DNA from: Ga0077548 sp035440445
GTDB lineage: Bacteria > Pseudomonadota > Alphaproteobacteria > Rhizobiales > Xanthobacteraceae
Length of the DNA stretch: 64,000 bases
Reading direction: 5' to 3'
Assembly: GCA_035440445.1 (NCBI GenBank)
Contig: DAORMJ010000013.1
Span: 1 to 64,000 of the forward strand
In this document: piece by piece, positions 43,649 through 51,164 of the stretch
How the letters are laid out: each line of letters starts with the position of its first letter
Position numbering within the stretch: position 1 is the first letter of the stretch
Program-made: the position numbers and the translations under genes
Notes under the pieces: generated by a model
Database searches by the model: none
What the model saw: only the letters and a program-made list of their open reading frames with translations
What the model was told of the DNA's origin: nothing

Positions 43649-43999
43649 ATGAGCGACACCAAGCCGCCGCTGCCTGACCTCGGCTCCGATCTCGACCTCG
43701 TCAATCCGGACGCCGCACCGACCGCGCCCGACAGCGATCACACGACCCGCACCGCGGCCGATCTCGAAGCGCTCTTCGACGTGCCGGTGCACGTCTCGGC
43801 GGTGCTCGGCCGCACCCGCATGGATGTGGGCGATCTTCTGAAGCTCGCGCCCGGCACCATGCTCGAACTCGACCGCAAGGTCGGCGAAGCCATCGATATT
43901 TTCGTGAACAACCGTCTGGTCGCGCGCGGCGAAGTCGTGCTCGTGGAAGACCGCCTCGGCGTGACCATGACGGAAATCATCAAAGCCGACCGGACCTGA
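43649..43999 (+). CDS. fliN: Flagellar motor switch protein FliN
   Basis: 116-residue C-ring protein. A disordered acidic N-terminal part of about 35 residues precedes the SpoA/FliN domain: VPVHVSAVLGRTRMDVGDLL, LAPGTMLELDRKVGEAIDIFV and NRLVARGEVVLVEDRLGV. It forms the C ring with FliM, which is not in this window, and helps dock FliH-FliI. It begins three bases after fliH. Confidence 0.92.
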   Translation: MSDTKPPLPDLGSDLDLVNPDAAPTAPDSDHTTRTAADLEALFDVPVHVSAVLGRTRMDVGDLLKLAPGTMLELDRKVGEAIDIFVNNRLVARGEVVLVEDRLGVTMTEIIKADRT

Positions 44000-44019
44000 C
44001 CCGGCGGACGGAGAAACTT

Positions 44020-45384
44020 ATGCGCCTCCTCATCATCGGCACCCTGAAAGGCCAGCTTTCCACCGCGACCAAGATCGCAATCGATCGCGGCGCCTCCGTC
44101 ACCCACGCGGTGGACAACGAACAGGGTTTGAAAGTGCTGCGCGCCCGCGGCGCCGATCTCATCATGGCCGATGTCACGCTCGACATTCGCGATCTCGTCA
44201 CCCGCATTGCCGACGAGCGCATGCATGCACCCGTGGTCGCCTGCGGCGTCGAAACCGACGCCCGCGCCGCGGTGAACGCGATCCACGCCGGCGCGAAAGA
44301 ATACATTCCGCTGCCGCCAGACCCCGAACTGATCGCAGCGGTGCTTGCGGCAGTCGCCGATGACGGCCGCGATTTCATCTTCCGTGACGAGGCCATGGCG
44401 CGCGTCGTGCGCCTTGCCGCGCAAGTCGCAGGCTCGGAAGCCTCGATCCTGATTACCGGCGAGAGTGGCACCGGCAAGGAGATGCTTGCGCGCTTCGTGC
44501 ACGTGAAGAGCCAGCGCGCGAACAAGGTCTTCGTTTCGGTGAACTGCGCCGCGATTCCGGAGAACCTTCTCGAATCCGAACTCTTCGGCCACGAGAAGGG
44601 CGCTTTCACCGGCGCGATCGCGCGCCGCATTGGCAAGTTCGAGGAAGCCAGCGGCGGCACGCTGCTGCTCGACGAAATCTCCGAGATGGACGTGCGATTG
44701 CAAGCGAAGTTGCTGCGCGCGATTCAGGAGCGCGTCATCGACCGCGTCGGCGGCAACCGCCCCGTGCCCGTGGACATCCGCATCATCGCGACCTCGAACC
44801 GCAATCTGGCCGAGGAAGTCCGCGCGGGACGCTTCCGCGAAGACCTGCTCTATCGCCTGAACGTCGTGAACCTGCAGATCCCGCCGCTGCGCGATCGTCC
44901 GCAGGACGTGCTCGAACTCGCGAACCACTTCATCCGCCATTATGCGGACGTGAACGGGGTTGTGGCGAAGCCGCTCTCGCAGGATGCCAAGCGCGAACTG
45001 TTGCGCAACCGCTGGCCCGGCAACGTGCGCGAGATGGAGAACACGCTGCACCGCGCGGTGCTGCTCGCTTCCGGCGACGAGATCGGCGTCGATGCGATCC
45101 GGCTCCCCGACGGCACCTCGCTTTCCATGGCACCGAGCGGCCCGGTCGCGCATGCGCAACAGGTGTCCGACCAACTGGCGGCGTCTCTCGTCGGCCGCAC
45201 GGTCGCGGACGTCGAGCGCGAGTTGATTCTCTCGACGCTGAAACATTGCCTCGGCAACCGCACACATGCCGCGAACGTGCTCGGCATCTCGATCCGAACG
45301 CTCAGAAACAAGCTCAACGAATATTCGGCCGACGGCCTCCCGATCCCCGCGCCTGCCTCGGGCATTGCAGCGGGTGCTGCTTAA
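44020..45384 (+). CDS. flbD: Sigma-54 dependent flagellar regulator FlbD
   Basis: 454-residue NtrC-type activator. The N-terminal receiver-like domain (1-115) resembles FlbD (MRLLIIGTLKGQLS, VVACGVETDARAA, GAKEYIPLPPDPELIAAVL) but lacks the usual acidic pair near residue 8. The AAA+ domain has GESGTGKE (Walker A), GAFTGA (sigma-54 contact) and LLDEISEMD. A Fis-type HTH (NRTHAANVLGISIRTLRNKL) ends the protein. In Caulobacter, FlbD with FliX activates class III/IV flagellar genes. It is the last gene of the fliF operon; a clear terminator follows. Confidence 0.93.
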   Translation: MRLLIIGTLKGQLSTATKIAIDRGASVTHAVDNEQGLKVLRARGADLIMADVTLDIRDLVTRIADERMHAPVVACGVETDARAAVNAIHAGAKEYIPLPPDPELIAAVLAAVADDGRDFIFRDEAMARVVRLAAQVAGSEASILITGESGTGKEMLARFVHVKSQRANKVFVSVNCAAIPENLLESELFGHEKGAFTGAIARRIGKFEEASGGTLLLDEISEMDVRLQAKLLRAIQERVIDRVGGNRPVPVDIRIIATSNRNLAEEVRAGRFREDLLYRLNVVNLQIPPLRDRPQDVLELANHFIRHYADVNGVVAKPLSQDAKRELLRNRWPGNVREMENTLHRAVLLASGDEIGVDAIRLPDGTSLSMAPSGPVAHAQQVSDQLAASLVGRTVADVERELILSTLKHCLGNRTHAANVLGISIRTLRNKLNEYSADGLPIPAPASGIAAGAA

Positions 45385-45420
45385 GTTTTTTCGCAAGACC
45401 CCTCAACGCGACAAGGCAAA

Positions 45421-45447
45421 GGCCGGAGGAAAACTCCGGCCTTTTTT
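45421..45447 (+). terminator. Intrinsic terminator after flbD
   Basis: GGCCGGAG, 5-base loop, CTCCGGCC, then TTTTTT. A classic rho-independent terminator ending the fliF-flbD transcript, so flhA must have its own promoter. Confidence 0.92.
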
Positions 45448-45479
45448 CCGATTTGTCGCTCCCGACGTAACACCATCGT

Positions 45480-45873
45480 CTGTCATTCCGGGGCGGCGCG
45501 CAGCGCCGAACCCGGAATCCAGAACGGCTCATCTACACACGCTGTCGTAGAGATCGATCCATTCCGTATTGTCTTTCTCGATCAGCGCCAACTTCCACGC
45601 CCTTTTCCACTTCTTGATTTCTTTTTCGCGCTCGATCGCAGCTGTCACGTCTTCATGCGCCTCAAACCAGACGAGGCGATCAGCCCCATATCGTGCCGAA
45701 AAACCCCGAACGGTCTTTTCCCTATGCTCATGTACTCGTCGAACGAGATCATTGGTTACACCCAGGTAAAGCGTGCCGTTGCGCTTATTCGTCAATAAAT
45801 AGACGAAATACATTTTCGCCGATGCCGCTCTGGATTCCGGGTTCGATGCGTTCCGCATCGTCCCGGAATGACA
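45480..45873. mobile_element. REP-like hairpin pair enclosing a GIY-YIG nuclease gene
   Basis: Left hairpin TGTCATTCCGG...CCGGAATCCAG (45481-45522) and right hairpin CTGGATTCCGG...CCGGAATGACA (45830-45873) have the sequence and mirrored order of the three compact family A copies in the window. Here the spacer is 307 bases instead of 31-36 and is filled by a 285-base GIY-YIG gene (minus strand), with 6 bases left on one side and 16 on the other. This is the layout of a REP pair carrying its own nuclease, analogous to REP-associated tyrosine transposases. Confidence 0.7.
45529..45813 (-). CDS. GIY-YIG nuclease family protein (single domain)
   Basis: 94-residue single-domain GIY-YIG protein of the UPF0213/YhbQ type. 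VYLLTN supplies the GIY strand, TLYLGVTNDLVRRVHEH the YIG strand with the catalytic-type Arg, and EREKEIKKWKRAWK the conserved basic helix with Glu. ATG 45813 gives the standard start; the longer frame upstream translates the right hairpin. The gene fits between two REP-like hairpins. Single-domain GIY-YIG proteins are candidate DNA nucleases, but the biochemical role of this group is poorly known. Confidence 0.88.
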   Translation of the reverse strand: MYFVYLLTNKRNGTLYLGVTNDLVRRVHEHREKTVRGFSARYGADRLVWFEAHEDVTAAIEREKEIKKWKRAWKLALIEKDNTEWIDLYDSVCR

Positions 45874-45947
45874 ACAACAATTTCTTCGCCGCGCAATGGC
45901 GGACGCACTCTTCTCCTTCAATCATTCCGGAGATGCGTCTTTCCTCG

Positions 45948-46061
45948 CTGTCATTCCGGACGGCCCGAAGGGCTGATCCGGAATCCAGCACCAAACGGAA
46001 AAGCCTGTGCAAGCGGCCTCTGGATTCCGGGTTCACGGCTTCGCCGCGCCCCGGAATGACA
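45948..46061. repeat. REP-like double hairpin, family A, compact copy
   Basis: TGTCATTCCGG...CCGGAATCCAG (to 45988), 31-base spacer, CTGGATTCCGG...CCGGAATGACA. It lies 74 bases from the GIY-YIG cassette. A further fragment (TCATTCCGGA at 45922-45931) lies between them. Confidence 0.85.
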
Positions 46062-46078
46062 AAATCACAAGAACAATC

Positions 46079-46106
46079 TTGACATTTTCTGTAGTAGGAC
46101 TATATA
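46079..46106 (+). promoter_or_regulatory. Strong sigma-70-like promoter in the flbD-flhA intergenic region
   Basis: TTGACA (46079-46084), 16-base spacer, TATATA (46101-46106). It is the closest match to the housekeeping consensus seen in the window outside the tRNA. No protein gene follows on this strand for about 760 bases; a highly structured segment does. It could drive an ncRNA or a long flhA leader. Confidence 0.45.
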
Positions 46107-46109
46107 CCT

Positions 46110-46585
46110 ATTTATCCCGCTCCTCTCCGAGGGGCGTTTCTAGGGCGCTTGAAGCGCGGAGCGGGAATGCGGTTGGCCGCAGCCTTGGCGCTTACGCAGC
46201 GCTGATGTTGCGGCGGCTGAAGTCGTCTGGTTCCGGCGCGCCTGCCGCGCGTCACAGGACCTTCCTTGGCGGCTTGCTCGTCAGGCGCGTGCCAACGCGC
46301 CGGAGCAAAGCCGAGAAGGTCCGCCAGCGGAGGATAAAAGGTCAGTCCTCCGGGGGTCAGGCGAAGAAAAGCCGAAAACCAGCCGCGCGCGGGATGCCGG
46401 TTTCGCCGGTTCGCTCGCGGTCAATGTCTTCCTCTGCACTTCTACCTTTTCGTGCAGAGGGCCGTGACGCGCTTCTGGCGCACACGGCATCCCGCGCGCC
46501 TTCGGAACTTCGCGAGGGCACCCACCGCAAACCCCGGAGCAAACCGCTCGCGGGAACGGGAACGGCTGTTTGAAATTCCCTATCC
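46110..46585 (+). ncRNA. Candidate structured RNA or dispersed repeat
   Basis: The segment holds many nested inverted repeats: TCCCGCTCC/GGAGCGGGA near 46114-46166, CGGCTTGCTC/GAGCAAAGCCG with inner GGCGCG/CGCGCC near 46269-46312, the 14-bp arms CGCGCGGGATGCCG (46386-46399) and CGGCATCCCGCGCG (46485-46498), and inside these CCTCTGCAC/GTGCAGAGG (46431-46460). Long open frames on both strands look like composition artefacts. Alternatives are an ncRNA, a long flhA leader, or a large dispersed repeat of this genome group. Confidence 0.35.
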
Positions 46586-46586
46586 C

Positions 46587-46724
46587 GTCGTCCCCGCGCA
46601 AGCGGGGACCCATAACCATCGGCGCTTGTGTCGTCGAAAGCCGCAAGGCTTGCGCGCCATCCCGTCCACAGGGGTTATGGGTCCCGGCTCGCGCTCGCGA
46701 ATTCGCTCGCTTGGCCGGGACGAC
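46587..46724. repeat. Double-hairpin repeat, family B, copy 2
   Basis: Same plan as 38575-38684: GTCGTCCCCGC...GCGGGGACCCATAACC, a longer spacer of about 60 bases, then GGTTATGGGTCCC and CCCGGC...GCCGGGACGAC. It lies upstream of flhA. Confidence 0.85.
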
Positions 46725-46763
46725 AACCACCGTAATCCGCATCGCGAGGAGCTTCGCGCGCCA

Positions 46764-46783
46764 CCCTCCCCTTACAGGGAGGG
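46764..46783. repeat. Short C/G-rich palindrome
   Basis: CCCTCCC, 6-base loop, GGGAGGG. It resembles the palindrome at 90-110 and lies just upstream of the flhA control region. Confidence 0.5.
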
Positions 46784-46796
46784 AAAGAAGGAAAAA

Positions 46797-46811
46797 TTAA
46801 CCCTTCGCTAA
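46797..46811 (+). promoter_or_regulatory. CtrA-box-like site upstream of flhA
   Basis: TTAA-N7-CTAA followed by CC, 59 bases before the flhA ATG. It has one mismatch to the TTAA-N7-TTAA half-site pattern and the typical C after each half. It is the best CtrA-like site seen in the window. Confidence 0.5.
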
Positions 46812-46870
46812 CCATAAGGCAGGCAATTTTTGCCGGGGGAGCGCGCCCAAAAACCGCGCGGAGCAAGAGC

Positions 46871-48985
46871 ATGTCCGATACCGCCGCCGGCGTCAGTTAC
46901 AAACCGAAAATGCCGACCATGGGCGAACTCGGCGCCATGCTGCGCCGGGGCGACCTCATGCTGGCGGTCGCGGTCCTCGGCATCCTCGTCGTGCTCATCA
47001 TGCCGCTGCCGCCGATGGTGCTGGACCTCCTGCTCGCGGTCTCGATCATCCTCTCGGTGCTGATTCTCATGACGGCGCTCTTCATTCAGGGGCCGCTCGA
47101 ATTCTCCGCCTTCCCGACCGTGCTGCTGATGGCGACGATGTTCCGCCTCGCGCTGAACCTCGCCTCGACGCGCCTGATTCTCACCCACGGCCACCAGGGC
47201 ACGTCGGCGGCAGGTCACGTCATCGAAGCCTTCGGCAACTTCGTGATGGGCGGCAATTTCGTCATCGGCATTATCGTGTTCTCGATCCTCGTGATCGTGA
47301 ACTTCATCGTCATCACCAAGGGTTCGGGCCGCATCGCGGAAGTCGCCGCACGCTTCACCCTCGACGCCATGCCCGGCAAGCAGATGGCGATCGACGCCGA
47401 TCTTTCCGCCGGCCTCATCGACGAAGACACCGCCCGCCGCCGCCGCAAGGACCTCGAGGACGAAAGCTCGTTCTACGGCGCGATGGACGGTGCTTCGAAG
47501 TTCGTGCGCGGCGACGCGATTGCGGGCCTTCTGATCGTCTTCATCAACGTGATCGGCGGCATCGTCATCGGCATGGGCCAGCAGGGGCTGACCTTCGCCA
47601 AGGCCGGTCAGGTCTATACGCTGCTCACCGTCGGCGACGGTCTGGTAACGCAGATCCCTGCGCTGATCGTTTCGACCGCAGCCGGCCTCCTCGTTTCGAA
47701 AGCCGGCGTCTCGGGTGCCGCCGACAAGGCGCTGATGAAGCAGCTTTCGCATTATCCGAAGGCGCTCGGCATGTCGTCGGGCGTCATGATCGTGCTTTCG
47801 CTGCTTCCCGGCGTGCCGATGCTGCCCTTCCTCGCGCTCGGCGCGGGCGCAGGGACCCTTGCCTTCGTTTCCACGCGGAACAAGAAAGCTGCGGCCCTCG
47901 CGGAAGCCGCGAAGTCTTCGGCCAAGAAAGAGCCGACGCTGCCGCAGGAAGAGCCGATCGCGAACGCGCTCCGGATCGACGATCTCAAGATCGAGATCGG
48001 TTACGCGCTTTTGCCGCTCGTCAATTCGCCGGACGGCGCCGATCGCCTCACCGAGCAGATCAAGGCGCTGCGCCGCCAGATCGCAAGCGAAATGGGCTTC
48101 GTCATGCCCTCCGTGCGGCTCCTCGACAACGTCCAGATGGAAGCGAACGCCTATACGATCAAACTCAAGGAGGTCGATGCAGGCTCGGGTCGCGTCTATC
48201 CGGGCAGCCACATGGTCATGGATCCGTCCGGCGGTCAGGTAAACCTTGCCGGCCAGCACACTACCGAGCCCACCTTCGGCCTGCCCGCAACCTGGGTCGA
48301 TGAATCGCTCCGCGAAGAAGCGTCGCTTCGCGGCTACACCGTGGTCGATGCTGCGACGGTCATGTCAACGCATCTCGCTGAAGTGCTGAAAGCCAACATG
48401 GCGGACCTGCTCTCATACGCCGAGGTGCAGAAGCTCCTGAAGGAACTGCCGAAGGAGCAGGCCGAACTTTTGAAAGACATCGTGCCGTCGCAGATCACCG
48501 CGTCCGGCATCCAGCGCGTGCTGCAATTGCTGCTATCGGAGCGCATCTCGATCCGCGATCTCGGCACGATCCTCGAAGGCATCGCCGAGGCGGTCCCGCA
48601 TTCGCGCAACGCAGCGCAGATCGTCGAACAGGTGCGCGTGCGCCTTTCCCGCCAGATCTGCGCACAGCACACCTCGCCGGCCGGCTACCTGCCACTCATC
48701 TCGCTGTCGCCGAAGTGGGAGCAGACGTTCGCGGAATCGATCATCGGCACCGGCGAGGAAAAATCGCTCGCCATGCAGCCGTCGAAACTTTCGGAATTCG
48801 TCACCGAAGTGCGCGAGCGTTTCGAACAGGCCGCGCGCCAGAACGAAGCGCCGGTTTTGCTCACCAGCGCTGCGGCGCGTCCTTTCGTGCGCCAGATCGT
48901 CGATCGCTTCCGCCCGCAAACCGCGGTCATGTCGCAAGCGGAAATCCATCCGCGCGTGCGCCTCAAGACGGTGGGGAGCGTGTAA
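46871..48985 (+). CDS. flhA: Flagellar export apparatus protein FlhA
   Basis: 704-residue core membrane component of the flagellar type III export gate. About eight helices fill residues 25-330. The conserved FHIPEP-like cytoplasmic loop includes KGSGRIAEVAARFTLDAMPG and KQMAIDADLSAGLID. A soluble C-terminal domain (about 350-700) binds chaperone-substrate complexes (NPEG-type cargo) and FliI/FliJ. The length is typical of the family. It is separated from the fliF operon by repeats and a terminator. Confidence 0.95.
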   Translation: MSDTAAGVSYKPKMPTMGELGAMLRRGDLMLAVAVLGILVVLIMPLPPMVLDLLLAVSIILSVLILMTALFIQGPLEFSAFPTVLLMATMFRLALNLASTRLILTHGHQGTSAAGHVIEAFGNFVMGGNFVIGIIVFSILVIVNFIVITKGSGRIAEVAARFTLDAMPGKQMAIDADLSAGLIDEDTARRRRKDLEDESSFYGAMDGASKFVRGDAIAGLLIVFINVIGGIVIGMGQQGLTFAKAGQVYTLLTVGDGLVTQIPALIVSTAAGLLVSKAGVSGAADKALMKQLSHYPKALGMSSGVMIVLSLLPGVPMLPFLALGAGAGTLAFVSTRNKKAAALAEAAKSSAKKEPTLPQEEPIANALRIDDLKIEIGYALLPLVNSPDGADRLTEQIKALRRQIASEMGFVMPSVRLLDNVQMEANAYTIKLKEVDAGSGRVYPGSHMVMDPSGGQVNLAGQHTTEPTFGLPATWVDESLREEASLRGYTVVDAATVMSTHLAEVLKANMADLLSYAEVQKLLKELPKEQAELLKDIVPSQITASGIQRVLQLLLSERISIRDLGTILEGIAEAVPHSRNAAQIVEQVRVRLSRQICAQHTSPAGYLPLISLSPKWEQTFAESIIGTGEEKSLAMQPSKLSEFVTEVRERFEQAARQNEAPVLLTSAAARPFVRQIVDRFRPQTAVMSQAEIHPRVRLKTVGSV

Positions 48986-49043
48986 AAACAGATGGCCGCC
49001 GTAGCGTGACGCTGCGGCGGCCCCTATCTGTTAAATGGCGAGA

Positions 49044-49451
49044 TCAGACGCGGATGCGCTGCGCGCCGATGCGGTCGAGTTCGGATTGTTCTCGCGCCGC
49101 TTCCACGCCGCGGCCGCGGATCTGATCCCGCTCTTCGAGGATTTCGACCTTTTTCAGTTCTTCGAAGGCGTCGGCAAGCTGCCCGCGCGCATCTTCAAGC
49201 TGTCCATGCAGTTCGGACGCCGAACGCTTGAGGTTGTCGCGCCGCTGCATCGCGGCCTTGGCATAGGTCGGATAGGCAAAATGAGCGGGGTCGTTGATGC
49301 CGGCGCGGTCCTGCTCGATCGTGATTTCACGTTCGAGGTCGGTGGCCATGCGTTCGAATTCTGCAACCATCGCCTCGATCTGGGCGACCTGGCGACGCTT
49401 TTCGTCGACCTGGAAGCGCTTCAGGCGGATAAGGGTTTCACGCGATTTCAT
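49044..49451 (-). CDS. fliJ: Flagellar export protein FliJ
   Basis: 135-residue, almost entirely coiled-coil protein (SRETLIRLKRFQVDEKRRQV at the N-terminus, then long heptads). It matches FliJ in size, composition and position directly downstream of fliI. FliJ works as the stalk of the FliI ATPase and couples export. Its start is 24 bases after the fliI stop, on the minus strand, convergent with flhA. Confidence 0.88.
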   Translation of the reverse strand: MKSRETLIRLKRFQVDEKRRQVAQIEAMVAEFERMATDLEREITIEQDRAGINDPAHFAYPTYAKAAMQRRDNLKRSASELHGQLEDARGQLADAFEELKKVEILEERDQIRGRGVEAAREQSELDRIGAQRIRV

Positions 49452-49475
49452 CCCGGCGATACTCCACGCGACCGG

Positions 49476-50801
49476 TTAGGACTCAGTTACTGCATTCGCG
49501 AAAATTTGAGCGAGTGCGCGGTAACCATCGCCGAGATTCGTTTTTTCTTCCTTACCTTGCGACAAAAAAGCTTCGAGCGCCGGTTGCAGCCGGATCGCCT
49601 CATCCACCTCCGGCGACGAGCCTTGCCGGTAGGCCCCGAGGCGGATCAGCTCTTCCATGTCGCCATAGGTGGCAAGCACCTGCCGCGCTTTCTGCACTAC
49701 CGGATAAAACTCCGGATCGCTCGATTTCGGCATGGTCCGGGAGACCGACTTCAGCACGTTGATCGCTGGATAGCGGCCCCGCTCCGCGATCGCGCGTTCC
49801 ATGACGATATGGCCGTCGAGAATGCCGCGCACGGCATCGGCCACCGGCTCGTTATGGTCGTCGCCATCGACCAGCACAGTAAAGAGTGCGGTGATGGTTC
49901 CCTGATCGGGACCAGGCCCTGCACGCTCGAGCAGGCGCGGCAGTTCCGCGAATACGGTCGGCGTATAGCCTTTCGCGGTCGGCGGCTCGCCGATCGAAAG
50001 CCCGATCTCGCGCTGGGCCATGGCAAAACGAGTAACGGAGTCCATGAGCAGGAGCACGTCCTTGCCCTCGTCCCGGAAATATTCGGCAATCGCGAGACTG
50101 AGCATCGCCGCCTGCCGGCGCATCAGCGCGGGCTCGTCCGAGGTCGCGACCACGACGACCGAGCGCTTCAGCCCCGCTTCGCCAAGATCGTCCTGCAGAA
50201 ATTCCTGCACCTCGCGGCCGCGCTCGCCGACCAGACCGATGACGGCGACATCGCAGGCGGTGTAGCGCGCAAGCATGGACAAGAGCACCGACTTACCGAC
50301 GCCCGAGCCCGCGAAAATACCGAGCCGCTGGCCTTTGCAGGTGGTGGCAAAGGTATTCAGCGCGCGCACGCCGAGATCGAGCGGCGCACCGACTCGCTTT
50401 CTTGTATGCGCCGCCGGAGGAGCCGCGCGAAACGGATAAGGTGAATGCCCGGAACGCATCGGGCCTTTGCCGTCCACCGGCTGGCCATGCGCGTTAACGA
50501 CTCGTCCGAGCCAGGCGCTCGAGGGACGGACCGCTGCCGCCGCCTGCGAGACGATGGCGCGGCAGCCGCGCCGCACACCTTCTACGGCCGCGAAAGGCAT
50601 CACGACCGCATTGTCCCCGGCAAAGCCGATAACCTCGCAGGGAACGCCTGAATTAGCGCCTGTTTCGATGGTGAGCCGTGCGCCGACCGGCATCGTATGG
50701 ACCGGTCCTGCGACCTCGATCATGAGGCCCCGCACGGCCGCAACCCGCCCGTAAATGACGGTTCCATCGAGTTCCGCAATCTGTTCCGCCAGGGCCTTCA
50801 T
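49476..50801 (-). CDS. fliI: Flagellar type III export ATPase FliI
   Basis: 441-residue F1-beta-like ATPase that powers or primes flagellar export. Walker A is AGSGVGKS (164-171); VVVVATSDEPALMRRQA and VLLLMDSVTRFAMAQREIGL (Walker B) follow. GEPPTAKGYTPTVFAELPRLLERAG is characteristic of FliI/SctN. It is the first gene of fliI-fliJ, divergent from ctrA across 363 bases. Confidence 0.95.
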   Translation of the reverse strand: MKALAEQIAELDGTVIYGRVAAVRGLMIEVAGPVHTMPVGARLTIETGANSGVPCEVIGFAGDNAVVMPFAAVEGVRRGCRAIVSQAAAAVRPSSAWLGRVVNAHGQPVDGKGPMRSGHSPYPFRAAPPAAHTRKRVGAPLDLGVRALNTFATTCKGQRLGIFAGSGVGKSVLLSMLARYTACDVAVIGLVGERGREVQEFLQDDLGEAGLKRSVVVVATSDEPALMRRQAAMLSLAIAEYFRDEGKDVLLLMDSVTRFAMAQREIGLSIGEPPTAKGYTPTVFAELPRLLERAGPGPDQGTITALFTVLVDGDDHNEPVADAVRGILDGHIVMERAIAERGRYPAINVLKSVSRTMPKSSDPEFYPVVQKARQVLATYGDMEELIRLGAYRQGSSPEVDEAIRLQPALEAFLSQGKEEKTNLGDGYRALAQIFANAVTES

Positions 50802-50833
50802 GGAGAATCACCACTTAACGGTCCAAGTGTCTG

Positions 50834-50848
50834 TTTACCCGATCTTTA
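50834..50848 (-). promoter_or_regulatory. CtrA-box-like site upstream of fliI
   Basis: TTTA-N7-TTTA, 33-47 bases upstream of the fliI ATG, with one mismatch in each half of TTAA-N7-TTAA. It could serve fliI, or ctrA on the other side. Between it and ctrA (50849-51164) the region holds no gene, only regulatory sequence. Confidence 0.35.
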
Positions 50849-51051
50849 CCGGCTTCGTTAATGATCCAATCACTCTCAGGGATCGAAAGGCGCGCAGGAT
50901 GCGGGCCTAGTTTCTGGGGGCGCCGCTTGGTTTGGCTTCTTGAAGTCGTACTTTAACCAGCCGGCCTGACGAAAATTTCGAACTGCCAATAACTTACGGC
51001 AATTTGCGAATATTTTCACGGGCCGCACTTGTGGGACAGAATCACATTCTG

Positions 51052-51092
51052 TTAACCATTGCTGGTTAGCGTCGCGAGTCGAGAATTGAGTC
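51052..51092 (+). promoter_or_regulatory. ctrA upstream control region
   Basis: A TTAACCA/TGGTTAG dyad (51052-51069) is followed by two GAGTC sites (51076-51080 and 51088-51092), which match the GANTC target of the CcrM methylase. In Caulobacter, the ctrA promoter combines CtrA autoregulation with CcrM-sensitive GANTC. Here the same ingredients lie 73-113 bases before the ATG. The functional link is inference. Confidence 0.4.
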
Positions 51093-51164
51093 AGTCCAGG
51101 CACGCAGGCGGGGCGGGTCTGGAGTGAGATTTGTCCCCCAAAGAGGCCTGGATAGGGGATTGGC

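Noticed and set aside
46007..46742. Open frames of 188 (plus) and 153 (minus) codons in the flbD-flhA region
   Set aside because: They run through repeat hairpins, are Arg/Ser/Ala-rich, and have no domain. The inverted-repeat structure explains the sequence better.
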